Assembly: GCA_034359265.1 (NCBI GenBank)
Contig: CP136890.1
Coordinates: 31,724,501 to 31,788,500 of the forward strand
Reading direction: 5' to 3'
Length of the DNA: 64,000 nt
Origin: Canna indica
Lineage: Eukaryota; Streptophyta; Magnoliopsida; Zingiberales; Cannaceae
Under the pieces are notes generated by a model. That model worked only from the letters and a program-made list of their open reading frames with translations, did not search any database and had not been told where the DNA came from. Each line of letters opens with the position of its first letter. Position 1 is the first letter of the stretch. The position numbers and the translations under genes are program-made. This document shows positions 1 to 10,930 of the stretch, in pieces.

Positions 1-71
1 TCTTGTCTTGATATTTTTCTAAGAAATTGTAAAATCAAATTTCCTGATAATTCCTTTTTCCCATGAAGCAG

Positions 72-2473
72 GTCGTTCAAATGTTGCTACCAGCAAAACA
101 AGTTTTTCCTCGGTGCCTTCTACTCTGACATGTTCAACTTCATCAAATTTTTCTGCACCTTCTTATAGTGAAAAGACAGCTAGCACTCTTCCTACTCCAA
201 GAACTGAAGGGGAAATTTTGTCTTCTTCAAATTTAAAGGCCTTCACCTTCAGTGATTTAAGAAATGCCACCAGAAATTTCCGCCCTGACAGTCTTATTGG
301 TGAAGGAGGATTTGGTTATGTCTATAAAGGTTGGATTGATGAACAAACTTTTGCTCCTTCAAGGCCAGGATCAGGACTGGTTGTTGCAGTTAAGAAACTC
401 AAACCTGAGGGGTTCCAAGGTCATAAAGAATGGTTGGTATGTACTTCCATATATGAATTTATTTTCTTCTTTCTATACCTCCACTCTACAAATACCTGGT
501 TCTTAACTTTCAATTTTGATTGCAGACAGAGGTTAACTATCTTGGTCAACTTCACCATCCAAACTTAGTTAAGTTGATTGGCTACTGTTCAGAGGGCGAT
601 ACTCGACTTCTAGTCTATGAATTCATGCCAAAAGGCAGTTTGGAAAATCATCTTTTCCGAAGTGAGTATCAAAATTAGTATTTCAGTGAGCACTTAATTT
701 TGTAGGGATATGGACCCTTATTTAATGATGTCTAGGTGTGAAAGACAGAACAGTCTGTTCCTGTCAGTGGCACTACAATTCTTTGGGTGTGCGTGTCAAT
801 TAATGTTGTATCTTACGAACTTCAAAAAGCTATCATCCATTTTGATGTAAGCTATTTGGTATATTATTGTAGTAAACAAAAACTGGTCATTATGTATCCA
901 AGGAAGCAAACTCTTAAGAGCAATGTTTTTTTTATGGTATCTAATGCGTACCTGGTTTCAGGTCTCTGATTGTCATATCTGACATTAAAACGATCTTCTT
1001 GTTGTTACTGAAGTTGAATGCTTGCCATTTCAGGAGGTCCTGAGCCACTACCTTGGGCAACTAGGATCAAAGTAGCAATTGGAGCTGCTAAGGGACTCTC
1101 ATTTTTGAATGACGAGTCACAAATCATATATCGAGATGTTAAGGCTTCTAACATCCTTCTTGACCCGGTATGTTCTAGATATGAGATATGGAAAAAATAA
1201 TCATCGTAGAAGTTGGCTTACAAATACTTATAGTATGTATTTTGCTACCTTGCAATACAGGATTTTAACGCGAAGCTCTCAGACTTTGGCTTGGCAAAAG
1301 ATGGTCCAACTGGGGATAGAACTCATGTGTCCACACGAGTCATGGGAACTCATGGATACGCTGCTCCAGAATATATTGCAACAGGTTCCTAATTTTTAAT
1401 TTTTTGTTTCAATTCCATAATTTACTTATCTCCCTAGAGTTTGAGAGACATAATTACTTCAAAAGTCTGCATCTTAGGTTGAGTTGCAATTTTGTTCTCA
1501 TCCTTAATGTAGTGAGAAGTTATCTTTAATAGGTGATTTTGATCTCTATCACTGTGCCTTCTGAAAAAAATTAACATCAGCTTTGCTGATGTGACTTGAC
1601 TAAATGGATGGACACAAGTAAAATTATCGTCGATGCTGTCACATCAACATAACAGTTCTCCAATTAGCAATGTGGACTCGTCTTTGTAGAGATGCGGGCC
1701 AAACCTACAACTCAACCTAATGATTAAGCTTTTAAAGATAATTAGCCCATTGGAGAATTGTGATGTTAAGTACCCTGTGCTCTTCTGTTCGGCATAGTCA
1801 ATCATTTAAAGAGCTACGCATCCGTTTTAAAAAACTGAATATGATTTTGGATGCTACTTAAACTAAATTAACTTTAAGATACTATGGACCTATAACTTAC
1901 TTTATGACATCAAACTTTATGAAATTGTTATAGCTTATAACACACAATATTATCTAAAATAATGGTTTGACTGTAAGAGAAAAATGATACAAGCTTTTAG
2001 CATTTACGTTATTTACAGGGAGGCTCTCTGCAAAAGCGGATGTTTACAGCTTTGGAGTTGTACTATTGGAGCTACTGACTGGACGTAGAGCTCTGGACAA
2101 AACAAAGGTTGGCACTGAACAGAACCTTGTGGAGTGGGCAAAACCTTATCTGGGTGACAAGCGAAAATTATACCGTATCATGGACACAAGGCTGGAGGGC
2201 AAGTATTCAAAAAAAGGAGCTCATGAACTTGGTATCCTTGCGCAGCAGTGCATTGGCAACGATGCCAAACTCCGTCCTCGTATGTCTGATGTCTTGGCGG
2301 CCCTGGAGAAGCTGCAAGACTCAAAAAGTTCTACATTACAACCCCAAGATGATCAAGTAAGGACCTCTAGCATCGCCCGGAGGTCACCAATGAGAAATCC
2401 CCGTTCGCCATTGCGCCCAGCATCTTGTCGTCGATCTCCTCTTCCGTCATATCAGCGGTCACATGAACACTAA
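72..2473 (+). CDS. Receptor-like cytoplasmic kinase, class VII (APK2/PBL-type), 5'-partial
   Basis: Ser/Thr kinase of the RLCK-VII family, which usually acts at the plasma membrane below receptor kinases in immunity and growth (family knowledge). Five exons read in one frame: 72-436, 526-661, 1034-1167, 1261-1384 and 2019-2473, all with GT-AG junctions. Visible motifs are the glycine loop [11 protein letters not shown], the lysine in VAVKKL, the catalytic loop [18 protein letters not shown], the activation segment [18 protein letters not shown], and the C-lobe text [17 protein letters not shown]. Exon 72-436 starts after an AG acceptor with a split codon. The missing first exon would carry the MG myristoylation start typical of the family. 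The tail is basic and rich in Ser, Pro and Arg, as in APK2-like members. No frameshift or stop is seen, so the kinase looks functional. The exact orthologue is uncertain. Confidence 0.93.
1477..1717. repeat. MITE-like inverted-repeat element in the kinase intron
   Basis: A 241-bp segment inside the last intron of the kinase starts GGTTGAGTTG and ends CAACTCAACC. The inverted repeat extends imperfectly to about 18 bp (15 of 18 match). It is flanked by TA on both sides, as for Tc1/mariner (Stowaway-like) insertions, although the termini are not the classical Stowaway ends. No coding content. Confidence 0.45.
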
Positions 2474-2719
2474 AATGAAGATAGGCTCATTTATCTATAA
2501 TCACTCAAAGATAAGGATAGTGACAATGACTATGAGGCTTGTGTGCTTGATTACCAGAAGTCATTCACCTTTGACTCTTCTACCACATCCATTCGAGAAG
2601 TTATTTCTTTCATGATTTGCTTATTGTGGATCTGCATTCATTGATACAACATTTAATCTGTAGCATGTAACAAATTAGAGTCTGCAGCTTGAGGAATTCT
2701 TGTATGTATATGTTCCCTT

Positions 2720-2725
2720 AATAAA
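2720..2725 (+). terminator. Likely polyadenylation signal of the kinase gene
   Basis: AATAAA lies about 250 bp after the kinase stop codon (2471-2473). The 2474-2800 stretch is otherwise A/T-rich 3' UTR and spacer with nothing else recognised. Confidence 0.5.
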
Positions 2726-2819
2726 AGCCTTTTTTTGAAAATACTATCATCTCTCGTAGAATCTCTCAATTAACTTTAATTATCATGTGCACAATTAGTC
2801 ATTTTTTAAAAAAAAAGGA

Positions 2820-4935
2820 ATACTCAAGGTAATACTACATCCCCCTTAACAGGTTCAGTAGTATATACTCAACACCAAAGCAACATCATTACAACTCTCA
2901 TTTACAGTAACACCTTCACTTACTAGATTACCCATAACCTTCTCTATACCTCTCTCAGCACAATTATGTGCATCTCTATTACAGTTTCTCATTGCATGTT
3001 TCCATTCCTCCACTCCTACTAAATTCCCCAAGTTCAAAATACTACTCATAAGCCCTTTCACTCTCCAAGGAGCCACTGTTTTCTTTCTTAGAGCATCAAT
3101 TGCCACTTTGCAATCAGATATCACTTCCCTCACCTTCAAATTCTTGCTTCTCACGTTATCCAATCCATACCATATAGCTTTACATCTAGCTATTAGTGAA
3201 TCATTTGTCAATATTCGAGCAAATCCTTTCTCTCTTACTACCTCATTCTCTTTTAGCACAAAACCTCTCCAAGCCGCATCACAGAACATTATCAGACTAC
3301 CATCAGAAACTCCACTATCCTAACTATGCTTCTCTATGATTCTACATCCCAGGTTTCCTCCTTTACACTTCTGTTCTGCATATTCCAACATCAGGTTACA
3401 AGCTTTAATATACAATTCCTTTGCTTCTATTCTTTGCCCTTTGTATTTTACTTGGTTCATGTTCTTCCAAATTAACTTGTAAGATATAGCAATAAAAGCT
3501 ACCAACTTCTCAACTGAGCTTTTTCATATCTTGTGCCTTCATTCAGCCAATCTCCTTGATACCAGGTAGCCTTCCAAACAAAGTTCATCCCTAACTCCTT
3601 TTCAATTAGCTCCCAATACATTTCCACAAAACTGCAATTGAAAAACAAATGCTTTACTCCATCCTCATCAGATGAGCACATGAAGCATTTATCATTTTCA
3701 GCACCATTAAACCTAGAAAACCATCCACTTGTCGGCAATCTCCTCGAGCATAACTTCCAACAAAACATTTTAACCCTCTCTAGAACTTTTTAAACCCAAA
3801 TCTTTTTCCAAGATACCTGGTTGAAAATTTCTTCCTCCTCCTTATGTTTCAGATACCAGTAGGCTTCTTAGCTCCCAGCATACCATTATTACTTCTAGCC
3901 CACACCCAAGTATCATTACAATCTTCATTCACCATATATGTGTTCATAATCAGGTTACCAAGTTCATTATTAAAACATTTGTTTATTTCCTCAACCTTCC
4001 ATCTTCCCTCATGCATTAGTTTGGAAACCAATTTAAACTTGGATAACTCCTGAATGTTTATGAAAGTGGGCCATTTGCTTAAAGGGATTTCAGTTATCCA
4101 AGCTTCTTCCATTATCCTGGTTTTCCTACCATTGCCAATGCAGACCTTAAAGCCATCTTTGAGTATATTCATGCTTTCAAAAATACCTTTAGCATACCAA
4201 GATTTTTTCCTTGCATTATAATCCTCCCATGGCTGCACATCTCTTTGAACAACCTTACCCATACATTGTCTTCATTGTTCAACAAAGAAACCAGTTTTTT
4301 AGCCACCAAAGCTTTCGTCATGATGCTCACATCTCTAGTGCCTACTCCTCCTCTACTTTGCCATCTTTCACTTTATTCCACTCAATCAACTTACCTGACT
4401 TTCTATCTTTAGAGCCTCCCCAAAAGAACTCCTTTGTCACGCTACTTACTTTCTTAATGGCTTTATCATTGACCCATGAAGTCATCAGTGTGTGAACAGG
4501 CATAGAGTTTATTATTGAATTTATTAGAACACATCTACCAACTTGTGAGATGTAATTTTTAGGCATAGAGTTTATTATTGAATTTATTAGAACACATCTA
4601 CCAACTTGTGAGATGTAATTTTTAGCCCACACGTCAATCTTGTTTGTGACTTTTCTGCTAGCTTACTTTGATGTTCATTTTTCAATCTACTTGAAGAAAT
4701 ATAAGTACCTAAGTATTTCATAGGATACTTTCCTTCATTCATACCAAGTACATTGCAAATTATATGCTTTACCTCAGCTTTACATCTTCCTCGAAAAACA
4801 CTTCAGACTTCTCAATGTTTATTTTCTGATTTGTAGCTGAAAAGTAGACATTTAGCAATTCTTTCAGACCTTTACAAGACTTCATATCCCCCTTAACAAA
4901 GAAAACAATATCATCTGCATTATCAAATAAGATAT
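2820..4935 (-). mobile_element. LINE (L1-type) ORF2 remnant A: RT tail, zf-RVT and RNase H
   Basis: Broken minus-strand ORF2 of a non-LTR retrotransposon. Reading down from 4935: a reverse transcriptase motif C variant NADDIVFFVKGD near 4920-4890, the RT/thumb text SQVGRCVLINSIINSMP (4632-4500), a fragment at 4262-3849, a zinc-binding RVT segment with CFMCSSDEDGVKHLFFNC (3768-3499), and an RNase H segment beginning FCDAAWRGF (3289-2855). Several frameshifts and stops separate them, so it is dead. The 5' part, with the endonuclease and most of the RT, is missing. A short T run near 2801-2807 may be the trace of the poly(A) end. Confidence 0.85.
4499..4624 (-). repeat. 63-bp in-frame tandem duplication in LINE A
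   Basis: Two adjacent, apparently identical 63-bp units. Each encodes 21 residues (KNYISQVGRCVLINSIINSMP region) of the RT C-terminal part, so the frame is kept. Confidence 0.9.
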
Positions 4936-5016
4936 CTCAATTTTTTAATGAAAATAATGAAAAATATTATTAACCAAAACTAAAAATTGTACATTGTCCT
5001 TCATTACAAGGTCCCT

Positions 5017-8000
5017 TGTAGCACCCGCAATTTTAATAGAATTTTATCTTTTGTTTTAGCGGGATGATTCGGAGGCGCATCGAAGCAGGTCGAGCAAATC
5101 GTCGGAAGGCACCACTTAAGGTATGGTCCGAGCGCGCATAAGGAATTGTTAATTCTTATATCTTTATGATGTTGAGTTTGAGTCGGGTTCGAGTCGAGTC
5201 CGAGGGTTCAACTGGAACCCAATTTGGTTGTGTATTAAATCAAATAGGTTGAACTTAAGTTTAGAGGGCAACATGGTCTTTTGAAAAAAATATAAAATAA
5301 AATACCCAACCGACTGTACGACTCGGATAGAGTCGCACGGACACTGAGGCAGCAAGGGGAGGGGGCAATCGCCGCAACCTAGTGGCCGGAGTCCTCGCCG
5401 TCGTCGGAGATCGGAGTTGTGAGGTTCCCTTTTCATCATCTCCTTCCCTTCTTCATCTAGGTGGGTGGTTCTTGGCTTCTAAGCTTAGGAATAGGCCCTT
5501 ATGGCCGATCCTTGTTGTAGGGTAATGGAAATCCGAATTTTTCTTGAGTTGTTCTTCGATTTCTTGATGTTTTTGGAAAATTAGATTTCATGGTGTAATC
5601 GATTTCGTGTTTTTCGAAGTTGGTTGGTTTTCTTGGAAGATTTGGGCCGGTCGGTTATGCTTGAATTAGGGAAGGTCATGCCGGATTTTTATTTGAGCTC
5701 TTGGCTTAGTTTGTGGTTCTTTAGCAATTGGCAATGCTTGATTTATGTTTGGGTGTTTGGATGGTGCGTCGGGTTTAGATAAGCCCTATTTCCTTAATTA
5801 GGGCCGGTTGGCTTGGGGTTGGGGAAGTGACGCAAAAATATAGTTTATATGTTCTTGTATATATTGTTCCTTAGCCGGGGGTTTGGGATTCTCCTTATCG
5901 GAGAATTAGTGGTGCGCATTTCCCTCCCCTAGGAGTGGTCAGGTAGGACAACCTTAGGGTAACTCTAGCCCGACCAAATAGTTAAGGTAGTTTCATTGGT
6001 TTGGGTGCTCGCGTGAAAAATAAATTAGTGGTCGGTGTTAATTTAATTTTGAGTCGGAGAATGCATGCCAATTTAGACCCATGTGGTCGTACCTTCATGT
6101 ACGAGAATAGGACTGCTAGGGTCGGCCTCCGTAGGAATGATAAAATTTTCTGGGGAATCGATTCCTTGTGGACGTGCAATGCTTGCTGAAAACTTTTGTA
6201 AGTATAGAAACATCGACGGATATTTATAGGTTTGTATATGTAAAATATGAATTTATGCAGCAAAATTTTTATTGTTGAAATCTGAAATTTCTTTAGTATA
6301 TTTTCATGTTGGAATTATTTATTGTAGGCTGAAATTATATTTTCATGCTGGAATTATTTATTGTAGTCTGAAATTATATTTTCATGCTGGAATTATTTAT
6401 TATATGCTGGAATTAATTATTGTAGGCTGAAATTATATTTTGCATCCTGAAATTTGATTTTTTATGTGGAATTCAACCCATGTTGAAATTTCTAAACCTA
6501 TATTGAAATTATATGTAGTACATGCACTACTACAATATGGGTCTTTAGTGGTGATTGTTATAACGTTTGCTAGCAATTGTAAATGCTACAAAAACTTTTA
6601 TCAATAATTAGTGAATTTTCATTAGATCCATTGTCGTTAAAGGCTTTAGAAACAATTTATAGAATTGCTAGTAAAAAAAAATAATCACAACTAAATGTAT
6701 ATATATTTAATGGCTATTTTTGTAACAATTACAATTGCTACTAAATCTTACAATGTCTTATTCAACTAATCTTCTTTGGTAGCTTTTATAATTATCATTG
6801 AATTGGTAATCATAGCATAGCAATATCTATTACAACAAAACTAAATATCACGAGATTAATCAAACAATGATTTAAAAAATAATTATTTTTTAAAAAATAA
6901 GATCAAAATAAAATTTGTCTTGTTGTTCTTACTGTCCTAGGAATACTCCTCCAAAATTTTACTATCAAAATTCTAGAATAATAATTTTATTCAGTTTTAC
7001 TTGACATGATCATATTTTTTGGGCAGATAAAATATTTGGGAAACAAGAGACTCAGTTTACCTATTGTTTGACAAACTAAATCTATAAGCAAAAAAGACAT
7101 CATGTTCGAGCATTAGGATTCTCTTGTTTAGTGTAAGGAAGTTATACAACATGAGGATTCCAATATTGCACTTAGTAAAGTCTAATTAAGCATAGTTTTC
7201 TAAGCTACAATTGTCCGGAGAGGCAAAGAACTTTCAACTTCCTCGACTTCTGTAGTCTTGTGTCTAACACCCTTTGCCATGTCAAGCATTTGAAAGAATG
7301 ATTAAAGTAAAGAGTTATATATATACAAATAATCTCATCCACATAAAATAAAGGAACAAACACATCAAGTACAAATTTGTTGAAATTAATCAGAGGTATG
7401 TTGAAATCTCCCACGTGGGAAATAAGGCTTTAAGCCGAGACTTTTGGGCCCAAGGGAGGGTCAGGTTAGGGCGCGTAAGCGCGTACCCGAGTTGTCAACG
7501 ATAAATATTTTTTTCTATACTTGTATGTACTGTGTAGTGATGTTACATGTGTTGTGATTGTGGATGGACGATGGCCGGGCTGAAAAGCGTCTTTAGTTGG
7601 TGAAGCTATTGCCCGATTCAGCGAGTGGATTATGGGTCTTAAGATTGCGTCAGTGAGCCACGCTGACGTTAGACCCAAGTGGCATAGATCTTGATATTGC
7701 GTCAGTGAGCCACGCTGACGTTAGACCTGAGTGGATTTGGTTGGATGAGCTATTCCCAACCAGAGAGTGCGCTAAAACTAGTGAGCCATCCTAGTTCAGA
7801 GGGCCCGGACGAGAGGCTCGCTAGATAGAGGCTGTTCTAGCGACCGACTTGTATGCTTGCTATGTTTAGGCTGGTTGGGCCGAGTAATGCACTATTTGAA
7901 TTAGGCCAGCATGGCCCGAGTGTTTGTGGTTTCCTGAGCATGTGGCCTTTGAATGAATGGTCCTATTTATAAATCATTTTAATTCAGTGTTTGCTTGGAA

Positions 8001-9010
8001 TTGATTATGCTTCTTATACTTACACTTGGGATTAAATGGAGGCTCGATAGAGCCAGTCACTGAGTTTCTTAGGGACTCACCATTTTATTTGTGTTGTTTT
8101 GCATAGCCTAACCAGTGAGGTATGACTTTGTCGGCATGGCGCAGCTGGGATGAGCAAGCTCACACTACGGATCACGTAACAAGCCTGGTTGAGACATAGT
8201 CGTGTAGTTGAGTCATTGAGTATTTGGAGTTGTAGTCGCACATTACAAATCTTTCGAGATTGTTGTCTAACCTTAAACCTTCTTTACTCATGCATTGTGG
8301 ATAGGGATGTCAACGGGACGAGGCGGGTATGGGGGATGCTTACCCACTACTCACCCCGCAAAATATATGGGTACCCTCTACCCGTTTAATTTCTCGCAGA
8401 TATCAAAAATGGGTACTCATTTAATTACCCGCGGGGGACGGATACCCACGGATATTGGCGGGTACCCATGACACTTAAAAAAATATAAATTATAATATTT
8501 TGATAACAACTTCAAATATAAACATACTACACAAGGTTATAAACACAAAATCTTGAAATATGAACTACAAATATTTCTCAACATCATCATAAGGTTTTAA
8601 AACATAAGGTCGTCAAATATAAATTACAAATATTTCTCAACATCAACATAAGATTTAAAAATATAAAGTCTTCAACATAAGGTTAATTTACTTATTTTCG
8701 CGGGTAACGGGTACCCGCAGGTACATGTACTATAATACTCATACCCGCCTCATATAATAAACGGGTAAGAAAAATTACCTACGAAATCTCCGCGTGTAGG
8801 AAACTAACCCCCATACCCATCATAAACGGGTAAATACCCGTGGGTACTCGCCTAAACGGGTATTATTGTCATCCCTCATTGTGGATCATTAATATTATTA
8901 CTTCAGTTATGTTGATTATGTTTGCATGGTATGTGTATACATTCGGTAGGCTCCGGAGTACGACCGCATATTCTGGCTAGTCACGCGATCTTGTAGATTG
9001 GAGCGTGACA
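5017..9010 (+). mobile_element. Large solo LTR (Gypsy type) inserted in LINE B
   Basis: Starts TGTAGCACCCGC and ends GGAGCGTGACA, the TG...CA limits of an LTR. It is flanked by near-identical 5-bp duplications, TCCCT (5012-5016) and TTCCT (9011-9015). Removing it with one duplication rejoins LINE B in frame across the junction (SWPPDMR to DLVMKDN). It is about 3.4 kb without the nested hAT at 8303-8876. The length and the ending resemble Tekay/Del-type chromovirus LTRs, but no internal region remains to prove the lineage. Small open frames inside (for example 5164-5439, 7205-7414, 7466-7678) have no recognisable product. Confidence 0.8.
8303..8876. mobile_element. Non-autonomous hAT-like element inside the solo LTR
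   Basis: 574 bp beginning AGGGATGTCAA and ending TTGTCATCCCT, a perfect 11-bp terminal inverted repeat. CATTGTGGAT is repeated on both sides (8293-8302 and 8877-8886). The subterminal regions are full of GGGTACCCG/ACGGGTA motifs in both orientations. The middle is AT-rich with no coding capacity. Ends of this type and an ~8-bp target duplication are typical of hAT elements. Here 10 bp are shared, of which two may belong to the element or be chance. Confidence 0.8.
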
Positions 9011-9214
9011 TTCCTCATGTCGGGAGGCCAACTATCTTGCTGTAAAAAATTTCTTTTCATTTTCCTAGCATAGTTAGCTAGCCAATCTACCACACTATTT
9101 CCTTCTCTTCTTATGAAAATGAATTTAATCTCTTCTAATGAATTTCCCAAAGCATTAATATTAGCAATATATTCTGATTACATCAGAAACAATCTAATGT
9201 CTTATTACGTATAT

Positions 9215-9656
9215 TAGGGGTGACAATTATATCTGCATCCGCTGGATATTATCTGCATTCACACTCTGTAGATCGATAATTTTTTGAAAGAACAGATGTG
9301 GATGTAAAAAGTCATTATTCGTGCGGATGCGGCGTGGATGCGGATTTGCACTATATCCAATCCATAACTGTATTACATTATTTGTGTATATTTAATTACC
9401 ATTTACCTCGTATATATTATAACTTATATATTATTTTACACTACATATGTTATAAATTATATAATTACCCTTTTACCCCATTGATTTTTTTGCTAAATAT
9501 ATTATTTTATTATTTTTTATTAAATTGCCATGTGAATATGGATACACATCCATATCTGCAGCGTATGGGGTGCGAATACTAATGTGCATATGTTAAATAT
9601 GGTGCAAATGTGGATAGTACAATATCCACACCATATGCGATCTGCTGCCATCCCTA
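9215..9656. mobile_element. Non-autonomous hAT-like element in LINE B
   Basis: 442 bp with ends TAGGGGTGACAA and GCTGCCATCCCTA, subterminal GGATGTGG/CCATATCC-type motifs, and imperfect 8-bp flanks (ACGTATAT and ACAAATAT, 6 of 8). It separates two pieces of the LINE B RNase H domain. No transposase. Confidence 0.7.
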
Positions 9657-9994
9657 ACAAATATCGATACGATTCAACAATTATTTTCTTATTATTCTAG
9701 TTTATAGCATGACCAGTTGCATCGATAAACCTCATTTACCCAAACATAACCATTATTAAAAGGGTTAATTACACTATATATCCCTAACTTTGGACATTTT
9801 CCCAATTCTATTCCAAATTTTTATTTATTTCAATAATATACTCGAACTTTGATTTCATTTCAATAATATACCTTCGTGAATGGGATGTTAGTTTCACCGT
9901 TTACATGCTGATGTGGCACTGCTGATGTGGATCAGCAGCCCAGTCAACACAATAAATTATATTAAAAAATTAAAATCAACACCTATTTTCTTCC

Positions 9995-10515
9995 TCTATT
10001 TCTTACGACGTGCTTTACTTGAGGCACCTGGAGGTCGACTAGGAGAGGGACATGCGTCTCCCCCACCTTTGCTGCTAGCGAGAGGCACGCCACGACCATG
10101 AGCCACCCCATCCAGGGCTTGTCCTCCTGGAGTCGGAGGAGCCCGCTATCGCCGGCGCAGGGGAGGAAGCACCGGACAAGGTAGCTCACAATTAGTAGGC
10201 CGTGAGGGCCGAGAAGTCGTGCAACGCTGCGGCCCGAGCAGCCCACCCCACCGCCACCTTCCTCGACGATCGGAGGTAAGAGTCGTCGCCGCCGTGAGAA
10301 ACGAGATTGTAAAGGGACTCGTCGTCTTTAGCGGTGAGAGAACGGAGCACCTCCGCCCACTCCTCCTCGGCCTCCGCCTCAGAGAGGACGTATCGCACGA
10401 TCTCGTTGTCCTTCGGAAGCTGCGGCGGCGGCTCGAATCGCTCTTCTTCTAGCTCGTGTAAAACAAAGAAGATAAGAAGAGGGGGGAAGAAGGTGGTCTT
10501 CTTCATCCTCTGCAC
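9995..10515 (-). pseudogene. Captured D-type cyclin fragment inside the Pack-MULE
   Basis: On the minus strand two frames join into the N-terminal half of a plant D-type cyclin. First come an acidic stretch and EEEWAEVLRSLTAKDDESL, then AVGWAARAAALHDFSALTAY (start of the cyclin box). After a frameshift near 10190-10246 come SYLVRCFLP, DKPWMGWLMVVACLSLAAKV, GETHVPLLVDLQVPQ. VACLSLAAKVEET and LLLDLQV are the family hallmark. Here V-G-E-T replaces V-E-E-T. The LxCxE retinoblastoma-binding motif near the N-terminus is degenerate (LHELEEE). The C-terminal half of the cyclin is absent. No intron is visible. It is a fragment and not a working cyclin, although transcription from the element could give antisense or chimeric RNA. 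Confidence 0.88.
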
Positions 10516-10559
10516 CTGTGGATGACAAGGGTTTTAATTGGTGGAGAGTTGGGGCTTCC

Positions 10560-10930
10560 CCATGCCATCAGCAGCCTAGAGATGTTGCCTCGAATCTTTA
10601 GCACCGCTGGCTCCGCTCAATGGCTTCTTTAAGCTTCTGAGCCTCAACCTTCGCCTCAACGATCTTCTCTCTCGGCACCACGGCCGACTTCTCCCTCAGT
10701 CGAGTAATCACCTGCAGTGATAGATTCATCGCCACAAGAGACCTGGTAGAGGCAACTGTGGTGACGGGTGTCACACCCGGCGACATCGAGGTGGCGTACC
10801 TCGTCGATGTGCGCAGATCCTAATCCTGGCGAAGTACTGGCGGCGTCTTCCTCCGTCATGTCTTCCATCAGCGCCGACTCGCGGAGAAAGAACTTGGAGA
10901 TGGATGGGGATGGGACCCACTTTATTTACA
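10560..10930 (-). pseudogene. Second captured GC-rich fragment in the Pack-MULE, unidentified
   Basis: Two overlapping minus frames are open: one (10868-10656) begins MEDMTEEDAASTS, the other (10786-10598) contains LVAMNLSLQVITRLREKSAV and a charged helix VEAQKLKEAIERS. Base composition matches the cyclin fragment and not the AT-rich element ends, so it was probably captured too, but I do not recognise the source. Confidence 0.45.
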
